From: Pseudomonas sp. MIACH
GTDB lineage: Bacteria; Pseudomonadota; Gammaproteobacteria; Pseudomonadales; Pseudomonadaceae
Length of the DNA: 64,000 nucleotides
Assembly: GCF_001269925.1 (NCBI RefSeq)
Contig: NZ_LHVO01000027.1
Coordinates: forward strand, 90,581-154,580
Reading direction: 5' to 3'
Below are positions 16,382 to 27,097 of this stretch, in pieces (within the stretch, counting starts at the first letter, position 1; each line of letters starts with the position of its first letter). A model generated the notes under the pieces. That model did not search any database. It saw only the letters and a program-made list of their open reading frames with translations, and had not been told where the DNA came from. Both the position numbers and the translations under genes were made by a program.

Positions 16382-16597
16382 TTAGTACAGACGAACGGCG
16401 CGGCGCTGTTCGCGCTGAACTTTCTTGGCGTGACGCTTAACAGCGGCTGCTGCTTTGCGCTTACGCTCAGAAGTTGGCTTCTCATAAAATTCGCGGCTAC
16501 GAACTTCAGCCAGAACACCGGCTTTTTCGCAGGAGCGCTTGAAACGACGCAGAGCTACGTCGAAGGGTTCGTTCTCTTTTACTTTGACGGCTGGCAT
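16382..16597 (-). CDS. rpsU: 30S ribosomal protein S21
   Basis: 71 residues, highly basic, starting [20 protein letters not shown] and ending [14 protein letters not shown], which is the S21 signature along its full length. It binds the 30S platform near the mRNA Shine-Dalgarno helix. An AAGG sequence precedes the ATG. First gene of the leftward MMS operon and divergent from tsaD; the 200-base gap holds both promoters. Confidence 0.98.
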
Positions 16598-16800
16598 CCA
16601 GAGCTACCTTCTTTCATTACCGGGAATCAACGTTCTCGTCGCAAAAAATTCGCGGCTGAGGTCGTCGGTTTTTAAGGGTTGCGGATGTTAACCCCTCATT
16701 GGCAGGAATGCAAAGCCTCTGATCGAAAACCGCTAGTCGGGAGGGGGAGTGGCGACTATTATGCGCGCCTTCGAATTCAGCCTCTACAAGGCGCAAACCC

Positions 16801-17826
16801 ATGCTAGTACTGGGACTTGAAACCTCCTGCGACGAAACCGGTGTCGCACTTTACGACAGTGAACGCGGGCTTTTGGCCGATGCACTGTTCAGTCAGATCG
16901 ACCTGCACCGCGCCTATGGCGGTGTTGTGCCGGAGCTGGCCAGTCGTGATCACGTCAAACGTATGCTGCCGCTGATTCGCCAGGTGTTGGACGAGGCCGG
17001 TTGCGTGCCGACCGAGATCGATGCGATTGCCTATACGGCGGGCCCCGGATTGGTCGGAGCCCTTCTGGTTGGGGCCTCTTGCGCCCAGGCGCTGGCCTTC
17101 GCCTGGGGGATTCCGGCCCTCGGCGTGCACCACATGGAAGGCCATTTACTGGCGCCGATGTTGGAAGAGAACCCGCCGCAGTTCCCGTTCGTCGCTTTGT
17201 TGGTTTCGGGGGGGCATACGCAGCTGGTTCAGGTCGATGGGATCGGTCAATACACGCTTCTGGGCGAGTCCTTGGACGATGCCGCCGGCGAAGCTTTCGA
17301 CAAGACGGCGAAGATGATGGGCCTCAATTACCCGGGTGGGCCGGAAATCGCTCGCCTCGCCGAAAAAGGCGTTGTCGGTCGCTACACTTTCCCGCGTCCG
17401 ATGTGCGATCGCCCTGGTCTGATGTTCAGCTTCAGCGGCTTGAAAACCTCGGCGTTGAATACCTGGCAGCACAGCGTCAGCGCCGGGGACGACAGTGAGC
17501 AAGCCCGTTGCGACATCGCGCTGGCGTTCCAGCAGGCCGTGGTGGAGACTTTGACCATCAAGTGCAAGCGCGCCCTGAAACAGGCGGGCATGAAGCGCCT
17601 GGTGATCGCCGGTGGCGTCAGCGCCAACAAGGCGTTGCGCAGCTCATTGGAGAAGATGCTCGGTGATATGAAGGGGGATGTGTTCTACGCCCGCCCTGAG
17701 TTCTGCACCGACAATGGCGCGATGATCGCTTATGCCGGCTGTCAGCGCCTGCAGGCGGGGCAGCACGAAAGCCTGGCGATCAGCGTGCAGGCGCGCTGGC
17801 CGATGGAGCAGCTGCCGCCCTTGTAA
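16801..17826 (+). CDS. tsaD: tRNA N6-threonylcarbamoyladenosine transferase TsaD
   Basis: 341 residues, full length for the Kae1/TsaD family. It starts [19 protein letters not shown]. The metal-binding HHMEGH motif is near residue 110 and the ASKHA nucleotide-binding strand VSGGHTQLV near 137; [10 protein letters not shown] near the end is also conserved. With TsaB and TsaE it transfers the threonylcarbamoyl group onto A37 of tRNAs reading ANN codons. It is divergent from rpsU, the standard gamma-proteobacterial arrangement. Confidence 0.98.
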   Translation: MLVLGLETSCDETGVALYDSERGLLADALFSQIDLHRAYGGVVPELASRDHVKRMLPLIRQVLDEAGCVPTEIDAIAYTAGPGLVGALLVGASCAQALAFAWGIPALGVHHMEGHLLAPMLEENPPQFPFVALLVSGGHTQLVQVDGIGQYTLLGESLDDAAGEAFDKTAKMMGLNYPGGPEIARLAEKGVVGRYTFPRPMCDRPGLMFSFSGLKTSALNTWQHSVSAGDDSEQARCDIALAFQQAVVETLTIKCKRALKQAGMKRLVIAGGVSANKALRSSLEKMLGDMKGDVFYARPEFCTDNGAMIAYAGCQRLQAGQHESLAISVQARWPMEQLPPL

Positions 17827-17859
17827 ATGCGCAACGTGAGCCAGGCTCATTGACGGTAT

Positions 17860-18429
17860 TTAAAAATGCCGTTCGCGCCCGGCAAACAGGTCGCGTAAAT
17901 TGCCCCGGTGCCGCCAGACGATCAGCAGTGTCAGCACGCTCATCGGCAGCAGCGCCGCCGGCTCCTGCCAGGCCAGCAACGGCAGGGTGAGCGGCGTGGC
18001 GATCAGTGCAGCCAGCGAGCTGGTGCGGGTCAGGTAGAACGTCAACAGCCAGGCGAGCACGGCCAGCAACGCCGCCGGTGGGTAGATCCCCAGCAGCATG
18101 CCGGCTGCCGTGGCGACACCTTTGCCACCGCGAAAGCGGAAGTACAGTGGAAACAGATGGCCGAGGACGGCGCATACGCCCACCCAGGCCTGCTGTTGCA
18201 GGGTCAGGCCGGCGAGGTTGGCGATCAGTACGGGCAACAGGCCCTTGCACACGTCGCCCAGCAGCGTCAGTACGGCGAGCTTCTTGCCGGCCAGGCGCAA
18301 CATATTGGTGGCGCCGGCATTGCCAGAGCCACTCATTCGCGGGTCGGGATTTCCCGTCAGGCGGCTGAGCAAAATGGCGAAGGACAGCGAGCCGAGCAGG
18401 TAGGCGAGAATCGCCAGTGACCAAAACAT
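17860..18429 (-). CDS. plsY: Glycerol-3-phosphate acyltransferase PlsY
   Basis: 189 residues with five predicted membrane helices. The three PlsY active-site loops are visible: [24 protein letters not shown] and the C-terminal [10 protein letters not shown]. It transfers the acyl group from acyl-phosphate to glycerol-3-phosphate, the first step of phospholipid synthesis. The ATG at 18429 is chosen because similarity begins at [16 protein letters not shown]; the frame is open upstream into DNA antisense to folB. It is convergent with tsaD and divergent from folB. Confidence 0.97.
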   Translation of the reverse strand: MFWSLAILAYLLGSLSFAILLSRLTGNPDPRMSGSGNAGATNMLRLAGKKLAVLTLLGDVCKGLLPVLIANLAGLTLQQQAWVGVCAVLGHLFPLYFRFRGGKGVATAAGMLLGIYPPAALLAVLAWLLTFYLTRTSSLAALIATPLTLPLLAWQEPAALLPMSVLTLLIVWRHRGNLRDLFAGRERHF

Positions 18430-18501
18430 GCTAACTATTCCGGGCGAGGACGCCCTGATTCTAACGGGGCATCGCGCCCTTGTCGTGCTGCGGAGAAGAG
18501 C

Positions 18502-18855
18502 TTGGACAGAGTGTTTATCGAAGGCCTGGAAGTCGACACCGTGATCGGGGCCTACGACTGGGAGCGCGGGATCCGCCAATGCCTGCGCCTGGACCTGAGT
18601 TTCGCTTGGGACAATCGCCCGGCCGCGGCCGGCGACGACCTCACCCTCGCGCTGGACTACGCCAGCGTGTCCACGCGTATCCAGGCCTTTGCCGAGCAGT
18701 CCCAGTACCAACTGGTAGAGACCTTTGCCGAGCGCCTGGCCGAAGTGCTCATGAGTGAGTTCCAGATTCCCTGGCTGCACCTCAAACTGACCAAGCCCGG
18801 CGCCGTGCCGGCCGCCAAGGGCGTCGGCGTGGAGATCGAGCGCGGATGTCGCTAA
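18502..18855 (+). CDS. folB: Dihydroneopterin aldolase FolB
   Basis: 117 residues of the tunnelling-fold aldolase family: [20 protein letters not shown] at the start and [12 protein letters not shown] near the end, where the conserved lysine lies. It converts dihydroneopterin to 6-hydroxymethyl-dihydropterin in folate synthesis. The start is a TTG with GGAGAAG 4-10 bases upstream; starting at the GTG three codons later would remove a conserved strand residue. The stop overlaps folK by 10 bases. Confidence 0.96.
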   Translation: MDRVFIEGLEVDTVIGAYDWERGIRQCLRLDLSFAWDNRPAAAGDDLTLALDYASVSTRIQAFAEQSQYQLVETFAERLAEVLMSEFQIPWLHLKLTKPGAVPAAKGVGVEIERGCR

Positions 18856-19364
18856 CGCAGATTTACCTTGGCCTGGGCAGCAATATCGAGCGCGAGACCC
18901 GTTTGTGCGCCGGCCTGGATGCGCTGGCGGGCTTTTTGACGGGGATTCGCTGCTCGGCGGTGTTCGAAAGCCAGCCGGTGGGTATCAAGAGCGGACCGTT
19001 CTTCAATCTGGTGGTATCGGCCTATACCGAACTGTCGTTGAAGGAACTGGATCGCCGTTTGAAATCCATTGAGGCCGACAACGGCCGCTATGCTCCGGAC
19101 CGTAAGGGGCTGCCGTTGGATATCGACGTGTTGCTGTATGGCGACCTGGTGGGGGATTTCGATGGCTTGATCCTGCCAAGGGCCGAAATCCTGAAAAATG
19201 CCTTTGTGTTGTGGCCGCTGTCGATGATGGCGCCAGACCGTGTGCACCCTGAAGCGGGCAAGACGATGGCTGCACTCTGGCGTGATGCTCAGATCGATCA
19301 GGTGCTGGCGCCTGTCAGGTTTGAATGGCAGGGCCAGCCACTCACCCCGAACTCACTCTTGTAG
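18846..19364 (+). CDS. folK: 6-hydroxymethyl-7,8-dihydropterin pyrophosphokinase FolK
   Basis: 172 residues. The HPPK fold starts [10 protein letters not shown] and has the signature [15 protein letters not shown] with the two metal-binding aspartates. It transfers pyrophosphate from ATP to the pterin made by FolB; the two overlap by 10 bases and are surely co-translated. The C-terminal 25 residues are longer than in E. coli FolK. Confidence 0.95.
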   Translation: MSLTQIYLGLGSNIERETRLCAGLDALAGFLTGIRCSAVFESQPVGIKSGPFFNLVVSAYTELSLKELDRRLKSIEADNGRYAPDRKGLPLDIDVLLYGDLVGDFDGLILPRAEILKNAFVLWPLSMMAPDRVHPEAGKTMAALWRDAQIDQVLAPVRFEWQGQPLTPNSLL

Positions 19365-19440
19365 GCGCGCGCTTGCTCGCTAAAAAACTGAGAGCGCTGC
19401 GTTATCGTTGACGTTCTTCGCGAGCAAGCTCAGCTCCTAC
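19364..19440. repeat. REP-like inverted doublet between folK and cca
   Basis: GTAGGCGCGCGCTTGCTCGC at the left and GCGAGCAAGCTCAGCTCCTA at the right form a long imperfect inverted repeat of the TTCGCGAGCAAGCTCGCTCCTACA-type Pseudomonas REP family. It sits between two convergent genes, a typical REP location, and may act as a two-way terminator. Confidence 0.75.
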
Positions 19441-20669
19441 AAGGGCTTGTGTTGTTCCTTATAGGCTTTGAGTGCCTTGAGCCGTTCGCGCTTGAGCGCT
19501 TCGCCCAACTCCGGTCCCTTGAATCCTTTCTCAAGCAGTGGCGCAACGGCGACCTCGCGCGCTGCCTTCGCCGCGCCGCGCAAGTAATCCGCTTGTGGAT
19601 AACTTCTTTGCTCCAGGCCCTTGCGGCCCCGGGCATCCATTTCACACGCCACCACAAACTCTTCAAAGCGCTGCGGCCGACGGTAAACGTCGAAACTCTG
19701 CAGCAACTCCAGAAGCGTCGAGGCTTTAAGCTCCAGGGCCCGATGACCGTGGGTGTGATATTGGCCAACCAGCACCGCCAGTTCCTGGCAATCCCTTGGT
19801 ACCTTGAAGCGTTCATTCACCGCCTTGATCAGCTTCAGGCCGCGGTGTTCATGGGCAATATGCTGCGGCAACTTATCCACAGGTGTCAGGCCTTTGCCCA
19901 GGTCGTGCAGCAGGCAGGCCCAGCGTACGGTCAGTGGTTGTTGATGCAGCGCAGCCTGTTCCAGCACGCTCAAGGTGTGAATGCCGGTATCGATCTCAGG
20001 GTGATGCGCTTCGGGTTGTGGTACGCCAAACAATGCGTCCACTTCCGGCATTAAACTCTTCAGCGCATTGCAATCGCGCAGCACTTGGATGAATACCTGG
20101 GGTTGTTCTTCCATCAGGGCGCGGGAGATTTCTTTCCAGCTGCGCTCCGGAGTCAGGGCGTCCAGTTCGCCGGACTCGCTGAGTTGACGCATCAGTTCCA
20201 GGGTCTCCGGGGCCACCTTGAAACCCAACGGTGCATAGCGTGCGGCGAAACGCGCAACGCGGAGTACACGCAATGGATCTTCGGCGAACGCCGGGGAAAC
20301 ATGGCGTAAGATTCGCGCTTCAAGGTCATGCTGACCGTTATAAGGGTCAGTCAGATTACGGTCGTCGTCTTCTGCTATGGCATTGATGGTCAGGTCGCGA
20401 CGGACAAGGTCTTCCTCCAGCGTAACTTCCGGGCTGGCGTGGAATACAAAGCCGCCGTAACCCCGACCACTTTTGCGTTCGGTACGGGCGAGGGCGTATT
20501 CATCGCCGTTCCTCGGGTCCAGGAACACCGGGAAGTCCGCCCCGACCGGCTTGAAACCCTTGGCAAGCATCTGCTCGGTGGTGGCGCCGACGACCACGCG
20601 GTCGATATCGGTGACCTCGATGCCCAGCAAGCGGTCACGCACGGCGCCGCCGACTTTGTAGATTTTCAT
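19437..20669 (-). CDS. cca: CCA-adding tRNA nucleotidyltransferase with HD domain
   Basis: 410 residues, the length of the multifunctional gamma-proteobacterial enzyme. The N-terminal nucleotidyltransferase part has [16 protein letters not shown] and the catalytic DID pair, followed by [12 protein letters not shown] and the [12 protein letters not shown] helix. The C-terminal HD phosphohydrolase domain is marked by [11 protein letters not shown]. It builds and repairs tRNA 3'-CCA ends. Its GGAGG ribosome site, 7 bases before the ATG, is embedded in the 3' arm of the upstream spoVR terminator hairpin. Confidence 0.97.
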   Translation of the reverse strand: MKIYKVGGAVRDRLLGIEVTDIDRVVVGATTEQMLAKGFKPVGADFPVFLDPRNGDEYALARTERKSGRGYGGFVFHASPEVTLEEDLVRRDLTINAIAEDDDRNLTDPYNGQHDLEARILRHVSPAFAEDPLRVLRVARFAARYAPLGFKVAPETLELMRQLSESGELDALTPERSWKEISRALMEEQPQVFIQVLRDCNALKSLMPEVDALFGVPQPEAHHPEIDTGIHTLSVLEQAALHQQPLTVRWACLLHDLGKGLTPVDKLPQHIAHEHRGLKLIKAVNERFKVPRDCQELAVLVGQYHTHGHRALELKASTLLELLQSFDVYRRPQRFEEFVVACEMDARGRKGLEQRSYPQADYLRGAAKAAREVAVAPLLEKGFKGPELGEALKRERLKALKAYKEQHKPL

Positions 20670-20670
20670 G

Positions 20671-20727
20671 AAAAAGCCTCCATTAGCGGCACAGGATACC
20701 GCCTGTGCCTGACCAATGGAGGCTTTG
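20671..20727 (-). terminator. spoVR terminator that overlaps the cca ribosome-binding site
   Basis: Leftward from spoVR, an outer stem AAAGCCTCCATT / AATGGAGGCTTT encloses an inner stem pairing GGCACAGG with CCTGTGCC, and is followed by TTTTTC. This is a good intrinsic terminator. Its 3' arm includes GGAGG, the ribosome site for the cca ATG at 20669, so read-through transcripts would have that site paired. Confidence 0.8.
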
Positions 20728-20732
20728 CTGTT

Positions 20733-22298
20733 TCAGAGATGAACGACGGCCAGGTCCAGGCGGCCGTAGTCGTTGTCGTTATGGTCACTTCGCGGTGGTA
20801 CATGGTGCGTCTTCATTACCTGGTCGCCTTGCAGGGTTTCCAGGTGGATGTCGAAGCCCCATAGCCGGTGCAGGTGCTTGAGCACTTCCTCGGTGGATTC
20901 GCCCAAGGGTTTACGGTCGTGCTGCTGGTGGCGCAAGGTCAGCGAGCGGTCGCCGCGCACATCGATGCTGTAGATCTGCACATTAGGCTCGCGATTGCCC
21001 AGGTTGTACTGCGCGGCCAACGTTTCACGAATGATGCGGTAACCCGGTTCATCATGGATGGCTGGTACCACCAAATCGTCCTTGAGGTCGTCATCCAGGA
21101 TGCTGAACAGCTTGAGATCCCGAATAACCTGGGGTGACAGGTACTGCAGGATAAAACTCTCATCCTTGAAACTGCTCATGGCGAACTTGATGGTCGATAA
21201 CCAGTCACTGCCGGCGATTTCCGGGAACCAGTGGCGGTCCTCATCGGTGGGATGTTCGCACATGCGCCGAATATCGCGGTACATGGCAAAACCCAGCGCA
21301 TAAGGGTTGATTCCGCTGTAATACGGGCTGTCGAAGCCGGGTTGGAACACCACGCTGGTGTGGGACGTGAGGAACTCCATCATGAAGCCGTCGGTGACCA
21401 GGCCCTCGTCGTAGAGGTCGTTCATCAATGTGTAGTGCCAGAACGTTGCCCAGCCTTCGTTCATCACCTGGGTCTGGCGCTGTGGATAAAAGTACTGGGC
21501 GATCTTGCGCACGATACGCACGATTTCCCGTTGCCACGGCTCCAGCAACGGTGCGTGCTTTTCCAGGAAATACAGGATGTTTTCCTGAGGTTCGGCGGGG
21601 AAGCGCGCGTTGTCCTTGTCGCTGTTCTTGCCGGCTCGTTTGGGAATGGTGCGCCACAGGTCGTTGATCTGCTTCTGCAGGTGCTCTTCGCGTTCCTTCT
21701 GGCGCAGGCGTTCTTCCTCGGCAGAAATCGGGTACGGACGCTTGTAGCGGTCGACGCCGTAGTTCATCAGGGCATGGCAGGAGTCGAGTAAGTCCTCCAC
21801 GGCGTCGATACCGTGGCGCTCCTCGCACTGCATGATGTACTGCTTGGCGAACACCAGGTAATCGATGATCGAACTGGCATCGGTCCAGGTGCGGAACAGG
21901 TAGTTGCCCTTGAAGAAGCTGTTGTGCCCATAGCAGGCATGGGCCACCACCAGCGCCTGCATGCAGATGGTGTTTTCTTCCATCAGGTAGGCGATGCACG
22001 GGTCGGAGTTGATCACGATCTCGTAGGCCAGGCCCATCTGGCCCCGTGTGTAGGACTTCTCGGTGCTGAGGAAGTGTTTGCCGTAGGACCAGTGGTGGTA
22101 ACCCAGGGGCATACCAACGGACGCGTAGGCATCCATCATCTGTTCGGCCGTGATCACTTCGATCTGGTTGGGGTAAGTGTCCAGGGCATAACCTGCCGCG
22201 ATGCGGCTGATTTCCCGGTCATAAGCCTGGATCAGTTCAAAGGTCCACTCGGAACCGGTGGAAATAGGTTGGCGCTTAGTCTCTTTTTTGGCGGTCAT
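20733..22298 (-). CDS. SpoVR family protein (YcgB)
   Basis: 521 residues, full length for the SpoVR/YcgB family, with family segments such as [20 protein letters not shown]-like [20 protein letters not shown] and [18 protein letters not shown]. Its biochemical role is unknown; in enterobacteria and pseudomonads it is co-expressed with the kinase PrkA and the vWA protein YeaH under stress and stationary phase, often via RpoS. Its start overlaps the yeaH stop by 4 bases, giving operon prkA-yeaH-spoVR. Confidence 0.95.
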   Translation of the reverse strand: MTAKKETKRQPISTGSEWTFELIQAYDREISRIAAGYALDTYPNQIEVITAEQMMDAYASVGMPLGYHHWSYGKHFLSTEKSYTRGQMGLAYEIVINSDPCIAYLMEENTICMQALVVAHACYGHNSFFKGNYLFRTWTDASSIIDYLVFAKQYIMQCEERHGIDAVEDLLDSCHALMNYGVDRYKRPYPISAEEERLRQKEREEHLQKQINDLWRTIPKRAGKNSDKDNARFPAEPQENILYFLEKHAPLLEPWQREIVRIVRKIAQYFYPQRQTQVMNEGWATFWHYTLMNDLYDEGLVTDGFMMEFLTSHTSVVFQPGFDSPYYSGINPYALGFAMYRDIRRMCEHPTDEDRHWFPEIAGSDWLSTIKFAMSSFKDESFILQYLSPQVIRDLKLFSILDDDLKDDLVVPAIHDEPGYRIIRETLAAQYNLGNREPNVQIYSIDVRGDRSLTLRHQQHDRKPLGESTEEVLKHLHRLWGFDIHLETLQGDQVMKTHHVPPRSDHNDNDYGRLDLAVVHL

Positions 22299-23566
22299 GT
22301 CACTAACCTGCGCTGGAAGAGTTCACGGAAGACCGGATAGATATCGCCGGCCGAGACCAGTTGCTGCTGAGCGAACGTGTCGGCAAAGGCCTCGCCGATA
22401 CGCTCGTATTCAAACCACAGGGCCTGGTGCTCACGGGGGGTAATTTCGACGTAGGTGTAGTACTGCACGAACGGCATGATCTGATTGATCAGGATGTCGC
22501 GGCAGATCGGCGAGTCATCGTTCCAGTTGTCGCCGTCAGACGCTTGGGCGGCATAGATGTTCCACTCGTTGGCCGGGTAGCGTGCGGCCATGATCTCCTG
22601 CATCAACTTCAGCGCGCTGGAGACAATGGTGCCGCCAGTTTCCCGCGAGTAGAAGAACTCTTCTTCGTCGACTTCCCGTGCACTGGTGTGATGGCGGATG
22701 AATACTACGTCGATCTTGTCGTAGTTCCGCTTCAGAAACAGGTACAGCAGGATGAAAAATCGCTTGGCAATATCCTTGGTGGCTTGGGTCATGGACCCCG
22801 ACACGTCCATCAGGCAGAACATTACCGCCTTGGAGCTAGGGTTGGGTTGCTTGACCAGCAGGTTGTACTTCAAGTCGAAGGTGTCGAGGAACGGCACGCG
22901 GTGGATGCGCGCGCTGAGTTTCTCTATTTCTGCCTCGACTTCCTGGATATCGCCGAAGTTATCCGGTTCTTCACGCTTGAGCCGGGCCAGTTCTTCCTTG
23001 GCATCCCTCAGTTTGGCGCGGCTGCTGCCCGACAAGGCAATACGCCGGGCATGGGCGGAGCGCAGTGTTCGAATGATATTGATCCGGGACGGGTTGCCCT
23101 CGTTGCTGATCCCGGCGCGCACGGTTTTGAAGGTGTCCGTGCCGGTCAGGTTGCGTTTGACCAGGTTGGGCAATTCCAGGTCCTCGAACATGAATTCGAG
23201 GAATTCTTCCTGGGTGATCTGGAACACGAACTCGTCCATGCCCTCGCCGGAGTTACCGGCCTTGCCCGGGCCTTTGCCACCACCACCGCCTTGTGGGCGC
23301 TGGATATGCTCGCCGGTGGTGAATTCCTTGTTGCCAGGGTGAACGACGGTCTGCTTGCCGCCCCGGCCGTGGTGCAGCACCGGTTCGTCAATGTCCCGTC
23401 CAGGAATGCTGATTTGCTCGCCATGCTCCATGTCGGTGATGGAACGGCGGCTAACGGCCTCTTCAACGGCCTTTTTGATGTGGTCACGGTAACGCCGCAG
23501 GAAACGCTGGCGGTTTACCGTGCTCTTGTTCTTGCCATTGAGGCGTCGGTCGATCACATAGCTCAT
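22295..23566 (-). CDS. DUF444 / YeaH family protein with von Willebrand A-like domain
   Basis: 423 residues. The N-terminal part is basic and has a glycine-rich stretch; the C-terminal half is a vWA-like domain with the MIDAS motif DVSGSM and the following [12 protein letters not shown] helix. Homologues (YeaH) work with the PrkA/YeaG kinase in nutrient-stress responses. The start at 23566 ([15 protein letters not shown]) has GGAGG upstream; an in-frame start 8 codons earlier is not conserved. It overlaps spoVR by 4 bases. Confidence 0.95.
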   Translation of the reverse strand: MSYVIDRRLNGKNKSTVNRQRFLRRYRDHIKKAVEEAVSRRSITDMEHGEQISIPGRDIDEPVLHHGRGGKQTVVHPGNKEFTTGEHIQRPQGGGGGKGPGKAGNSGEGMDEFVFQITQEEFLEFMFEDLELPNLVKRNLTGTDTFKTVRAGISNEGNPSRINIIRTLRSAHARRIALSGSSRAKLRDAKEELARLKREEPDNFGDIQEVEAEIEKLSARIHRVPFLDTFDLKYNLLVKQPNPSSKAVMFCLMDVSGSMTQATKDIAKRFFILLYLFLKRNYDKIDVVFIRHHTSAREVDEEEFFYSRETGGTIVSSALKLMQEIMAARYPANEWNIYAAQASDGDNWNDDSPICRDILINQIMPFVQYYTYVEITPREHQALWFEYERIGEAFADTFAQQQLVSAGDIYPVFRELFQRRLVT

Positions 23567-23590
23567 GAGGAGCCCTCCGGGCAGCTTCAC

Positions 23591-23661
23591 GTTACAAGCT
23601 TCAAGCAGCGAGCTGGAAGCTTAGAGACAAGCGGTCAACTGCCAGGCCTAAGACCTGGCAG
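23591..23661. repeat. Two hairpins in the prkA-yeaH gap
   Basis: AAGCTTC-N13-GAAGCTT (about 23596-23622) and CTGCCAGG-N7-CCTGGCAG (23639-23661) lie between the prkA stop and the yeaH start. Neither has a clear T-run leftward. They may act as processing or attenuation sites inside the operon, or be REP-like remnants. Confidence 0.55.
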
Positions 23662-23679
23662 TGCACGCCTGTCGCTGCC

Positions 23680-25602
23680 TTATTGCGATTTGCGCACCCG
23701 CAGGTACCACTCGGAGAGCAGCCGTACCTGCTTGTCTGTGTAGCCACGCTCGACCATTCGTGTGACGAAGTCGTTGTGTTTTTGCTGATCCTCCTTGCTG
23801 GCCTTGGCGTTGAAACTGATGACCGGCAGCAGATCCTCGGTGTTGGAGAACATTTTCTTCTCGATGACCACCCGCAGTTTCTCGTAGCTGAGCCAAGTGG
23901 GGTTCTTGCCGTTGTTGTTGGCGCGGGCGCGCAGCACGAAGTTGACGATCTCGTTGCGGAAATCCTTCGGATTGCTGATGCCCGCAGGTTTTTCGATCTT
24001 CTCCAATTCTTCGTTGAGGGCTACGCGGTTGAGAATCTCGCCGGTTTCCGGGTCGCGGTATTCCTGGTCCTGGATCCAGAAGTCCGCATACAGCACGTAG
24101 CGATCGAAGATGTTCTGGCCGTACTCGCTGTAGGACTCCAGGTACGCGGTCTGGATTTCCTTGCCGATAAACTCGATGTAGCGCGGCGCCAGGTATTCCT
24201 TGAGGAAGCGCAGGTAGCGTTCGCGGGTTTCGGCCTGGAATTGTTCCTGTTCGATCTGCTGTTCCAGCACATAGAGCAGGTGTACCGGGTTGGCGGCGAT
24301 CTCATGGGGGTCGAAGTTGAAGACCTTGGACAGGATCTTGAACGCAAAGCGGGTCGACAGGCCGTTCATGCCTTCATCCACGCCGGCAGTGTCGCGGTAT
24401 TCCTGGATCGACTTGGCCTTGGGATCGGTATCCTTGAGGTTTTCGCCGTCATACACGCGCATTTTCGAATAGATATTCGAGTTTTCCGGCTCCTTGAGGC
24501 GCGACAGCACGGTGAACTGGGCAAGCATCTTCAAGGTGTCGGGTGCGCAATGGGCCTTGGCCAGGGAGCTGTTGAACAGCAGCTTGTCGTAGATCTTGAT
24601 TTCATCGCTGACCCGCAGGCAGTACGGCACCTTGACGATGTAGATCCGGTCGATGAAGGCTTCGTTGTTCTTGTTGTTGCGGAAGGTGTGCCATTCCGAT
24701 TCGTTGGAGTGAGCCAGCAGGATCCCGGTGAACGGAATCGCGCCCAGGCCTTCGGTGCTGTTGTAGTTGCCTTCCTGGGTGGCGGTGAGCAGTGGGTGCA
24801 GCACCTTGATCGGTGCCTTGAACATCTCGACGAATTCCATCAGGCCCTGGTTGGCCCGGCACAATGCGCCCGAGTAGCTGTAGGCGTCGGCGTCGTTCTG
24901 CGGGAATTCCTCCAGCTTGCGGATATCGACCTTGCCCACCAGCGCCGAAATGTCCTGGTTGTTCTCATCGCCCGGTTCGGTCTTGGCCACGCCGATCTGG
25001 TTGAGGATCGACGGGTAGAGTTTCACCACGCGGAACTGGCTGATGTCACCGCCAAACTCGGCCAGGCGCTTGGTGGCCCAGGGCGACATGATGGTGTTGA
25101 GATAGCGCCGTGGGATACCGAAGTCTTCTTCGAGGATGGCACCATCTTCCGTGGCGTTGAACAAGCCCAGGGGCGATTCAAAAACCGGTGAGCCCTTGAT
25201 GGCGTAAAAGGGCACCTTTTCGATCAGTTGTTTGAGTTTTTCGGCCAGGGACGACTTGCCGCCGCCGACGGGGCCGAGCAGGTAGAGGATCTGTTTCTTT
25301 TCCTCCAGGCCTTGGGCGGCATGGCGGAAGTAGGAGACGATCTGGTCAATGCATTCTTCCATTCCGTGGAAGTCTTCAAAGGCCGGATAGCGGCGAATCA
25401 CCTTGTTGGAGAATATTCGCGACAGGCGCGAATTATTCGCGGTTTCCACCAGCTCCGGCTCACCAATTGCCAATAGCAGGCGCTCGGCGGCAGACGCGTA
25501 GGTGCTGCGGTCCTGTTTGCACAGCTCAAGATACTCTTGCAGCGTGAGTTCTTCCTGCTGTGTGGACGCGAAGCGTTGTTGGAAGTGGCTAAAAATACTC
25601 AT
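23680..25602 (-). CDS. prkA: PrkA-type serine/threonine kinase (YeaG)
   Basis: 640 residues, exactly the usual length. An N-terminal AAA+ module has Walker A GPVGGGKSS near residue 108, followed by the PrkA kinase-like C-terminal domain (ARANNNGKNPTWLSYEKLR). The family, YeaG in E. coli, phosphorylates protein substrates and responds to nitrogen or carbon starvation. The ATG at 25602 (MSIFSHFQQRF) matches the family start. It is the first gene of prkA-yeaH-spoVR. Confidence 0.96.
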   Translation of the reverse strand: MSIFSHFQQRFASTQQEELTLQEYLELCKQDRSTYASAAERLLLAIGEPELVETANNSRLSRIFSNKVIRRYPAFEDFHGMEECIDQIVSYFRHAAQGLEEKKQILYLLGPVGGGKSSLAEKLKQLIEKVPFYAIKGSPVFESPLGLFNATEDGAILEEDFGIPRRYLNTIMSPWATKRLAEFGGDISQFRVVKLYPSILNQIGVAKTEPGDENNQDISALVGKVDIRKLEEFPQNDADAYSYSGALCRANQGLMEFVEMFKAPIKVLHPLLTATQEGNYNSTEGLGAIPFTGILLAHSNESEWHTFRNNKNNEAFIDRIYIVKVPYCLRVSDEIKIYDKLLFNSSLAKAHCAPDTLKMLAQFTVLSRLKEPENSNIYSKMRVYDGENLKDTDPKAKSIQEYRDTAGVDEGMNGLSTRFAFKILSKVFNFDPHEIAANPVHLLYVLEQQIEQEQFQAETRERYLRFLKEYLAPRYIEFIGKEIQTAYLESYSEYGQNIFDRYVLYADFWIQDQEYRDPETGEILNRVALNEELEKIEKPAGISNPKDFRNEIVNFVLRARANNNGKNPTWLSYEKLRVVIEKKMFSNTEDLLPVISFNAKASKEDQQKHNDFVTRMVERGYTDKQVRLLSEWYLRVRKSQ

Positions 25603-25886
25603 GACGTCGTCACCTCGCTCGATACGTGGAGCCGACGCCGGATCTATCAGTCGATGCTGGCAGTCATTGACGAACGCCAATGGCCGTTTTCCCCCCAGAA
25701 CACCCTAAACGCTACCGATGACCCGCACGCCGGTGTACCGGCTCTCCCCTGATTCGGATGGCCTGCGCTTAAGGATAGTTCGGAATCGGAGAGGTCAAGG
25801 CGCGATGAGCAATTAGTTTGGCTGCGCCGTTCGTCAGAAACGGCGCGAGCCCAAGCGTCACGCGGGGTAGCGGTGTGTGAAAAAAA

Positions 25887-26216
25887 TTATTGCGAATCGC
25901 CGGATGAAATTTCCGCAGGATAGGTCGTACGCCATAGCTCAAAGCCGCCATCCAGGCTATAGACGTCGGAGAAGCCTTGGCTGATCAGGTAGGCGGCGGC
26001 GCTCTGGCTGGAGTTGCCGTGGTAGCAGGCCACGATCACCGGGGCGTCAAGGTCGGCAGCGCGAATGAAGTCGCTGATATTGACGTTGTCCAGGTGCTGG
26101 GCGCCGGTGATGTGGGCAGCGGCGTAAGTAGGCTGGTCGCGGATATCGACCACTACCGCACCTTGCTCGCGCAGGGTCTGGGCTTGTTCGGGAGGGATAC
26201 GTTTGAATTCGCTCAT
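25887..26216 (-). CDS. glpE: Thiosulfate sulfurtransferase GlpE (rhodanese)
   Basis: 109 residues, a single rhodanese domain. The active-site cysteine is in [11 protein letters not shown] and the domain starts [16 protein letters not shown]. It transfers sulfane sulfur from thiosulfate to cyanide or thiol acceptors. AAGGAG lies just upstream of the ATG at 26216. It follows apaH with a 29-base gap and could be in the same leftward operon. Confidence 0.95.
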   Translation of the reverse strand: MSEFKRIPPEQAQTLREQGAVVVDIRDQPTYAAAHITGAQHLDNVNISDFIRAADLDAPVIVACYHGNSSQSAAAYLISQGFSDVYSLDGGFELWRTTYPAEISSGDSQ

Positions 26217-26245
26217 GGCGGGCTCCTTAGGCTTGGCTGCGGCGT

Positions 26246-27097
26246 CTAGCGTTTGGCGGCAGCTGGCAGTGTAACGGGAAGGGGAGATTCGCATTGGCAG
26301 CTCAGGCGCTCGCCAGTGTCGATGTTCATCAGGGTCATGGCGCCGCCCCACACGCATCCGGTGTCGAGGGCGAATACGCCGGGTTCATCACACTTGCCTT
26401 CCAGGGCTGCCCAATGACCGAAGATGATCCTGGTGTCGCGGGTCTTGCGTTCCTTGTGGGCAAACCACGGCTTGTAGCCGGGCAGGGCGGTGTCGGCGCC
26501 TTCCTTGCTCTTGAGGTCCAGCTTGCCATCGGCGGTACAGAAGCGCATGCGCGTGAAGTAATTGGTGATCACGCGCAGGCGGGCGACGCCGGTGAGGTCG
26601 TTGTCCCATTTCACCGGCTCGTTGCCATACATGCCGTCGAGGTAGGCGGTGTACAGGTTGTCATCGGCCAGCGCATGTTCGACTTCGGCGGCGCACTTGA
26701 GGGCTTTCTTCAGCGTCCACTGTGGCGGGATACCGGCATGGACCAGTGCCATGTTGCGGCCTTCGTCGTAATGCATGATTTTTTGCTGGCGCAGCCAGTC
26801 AAGCAATTCGGTGCGGTCTGGTGCTTCGAGGATTTCCCGCAGGGTGTCGCCCTTTTTCAGGCGCTCGATGTTGTTGCCGGCCGCCAGCAGGTGCAGGTCG
26901 TGATTGCCCAGTACGCACACCAGGGACTCTCGCAGCCTATATAAGTAGCGCAGGGTCTCCAGCGATTCGGGGCCACGATTGACGAGGTCGCCTACCAGCC
27001 ACAGGCGATCGGTCGCCGGGTTGAAGGCTACGCGTTCAAGCAGGCACTTGAGGGGCTCCAGGCAGCCTTGCAGGTCACCGACCGCGTAAGTTGCCAT
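26246..27097 (-). CDS. apaH: Diadenosine tetraphosphatase ApaH
   Basis: 283 residues. Metallophosphatase motifs are in order: GDLQG (residues 7-11), [10 protein letters not shown] and GNHDLHLLA, followed by HAGIPPQW. It hydrolyses Ap4A to two ADP and also decaps Np4-capped RNA. It overlaps apaG (TGATG), the last step of the lptD-surA-pdxA-rsmA-apaG-apaH cluster. Confidence 0.97.
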   Translation of the reverse strand: MATYAVGDLQGCLEPLKCLLERVAFNPATDRLWLVGDLVNRGPESLETLRYLYRLRESLVCVLGNHDLHLLAAGNNIERLKKGDTLREILEAPDRTELLDWLRQQKIMHYDEGRNMALVHAGIPPQWTLKKALKCAAEVEHALADDNLYTAYLDGMYGNEPVKWDNDLTGVARLRVITNYFTRMRFCTADGKLDLKSKEGADTALPGYKPWFAHKERKTRDTRIIFGHWAALEGKCDEPGVFALDTGCVWGGAMTLMNIDTGERLSCQCESPLPVTLPAAAKR

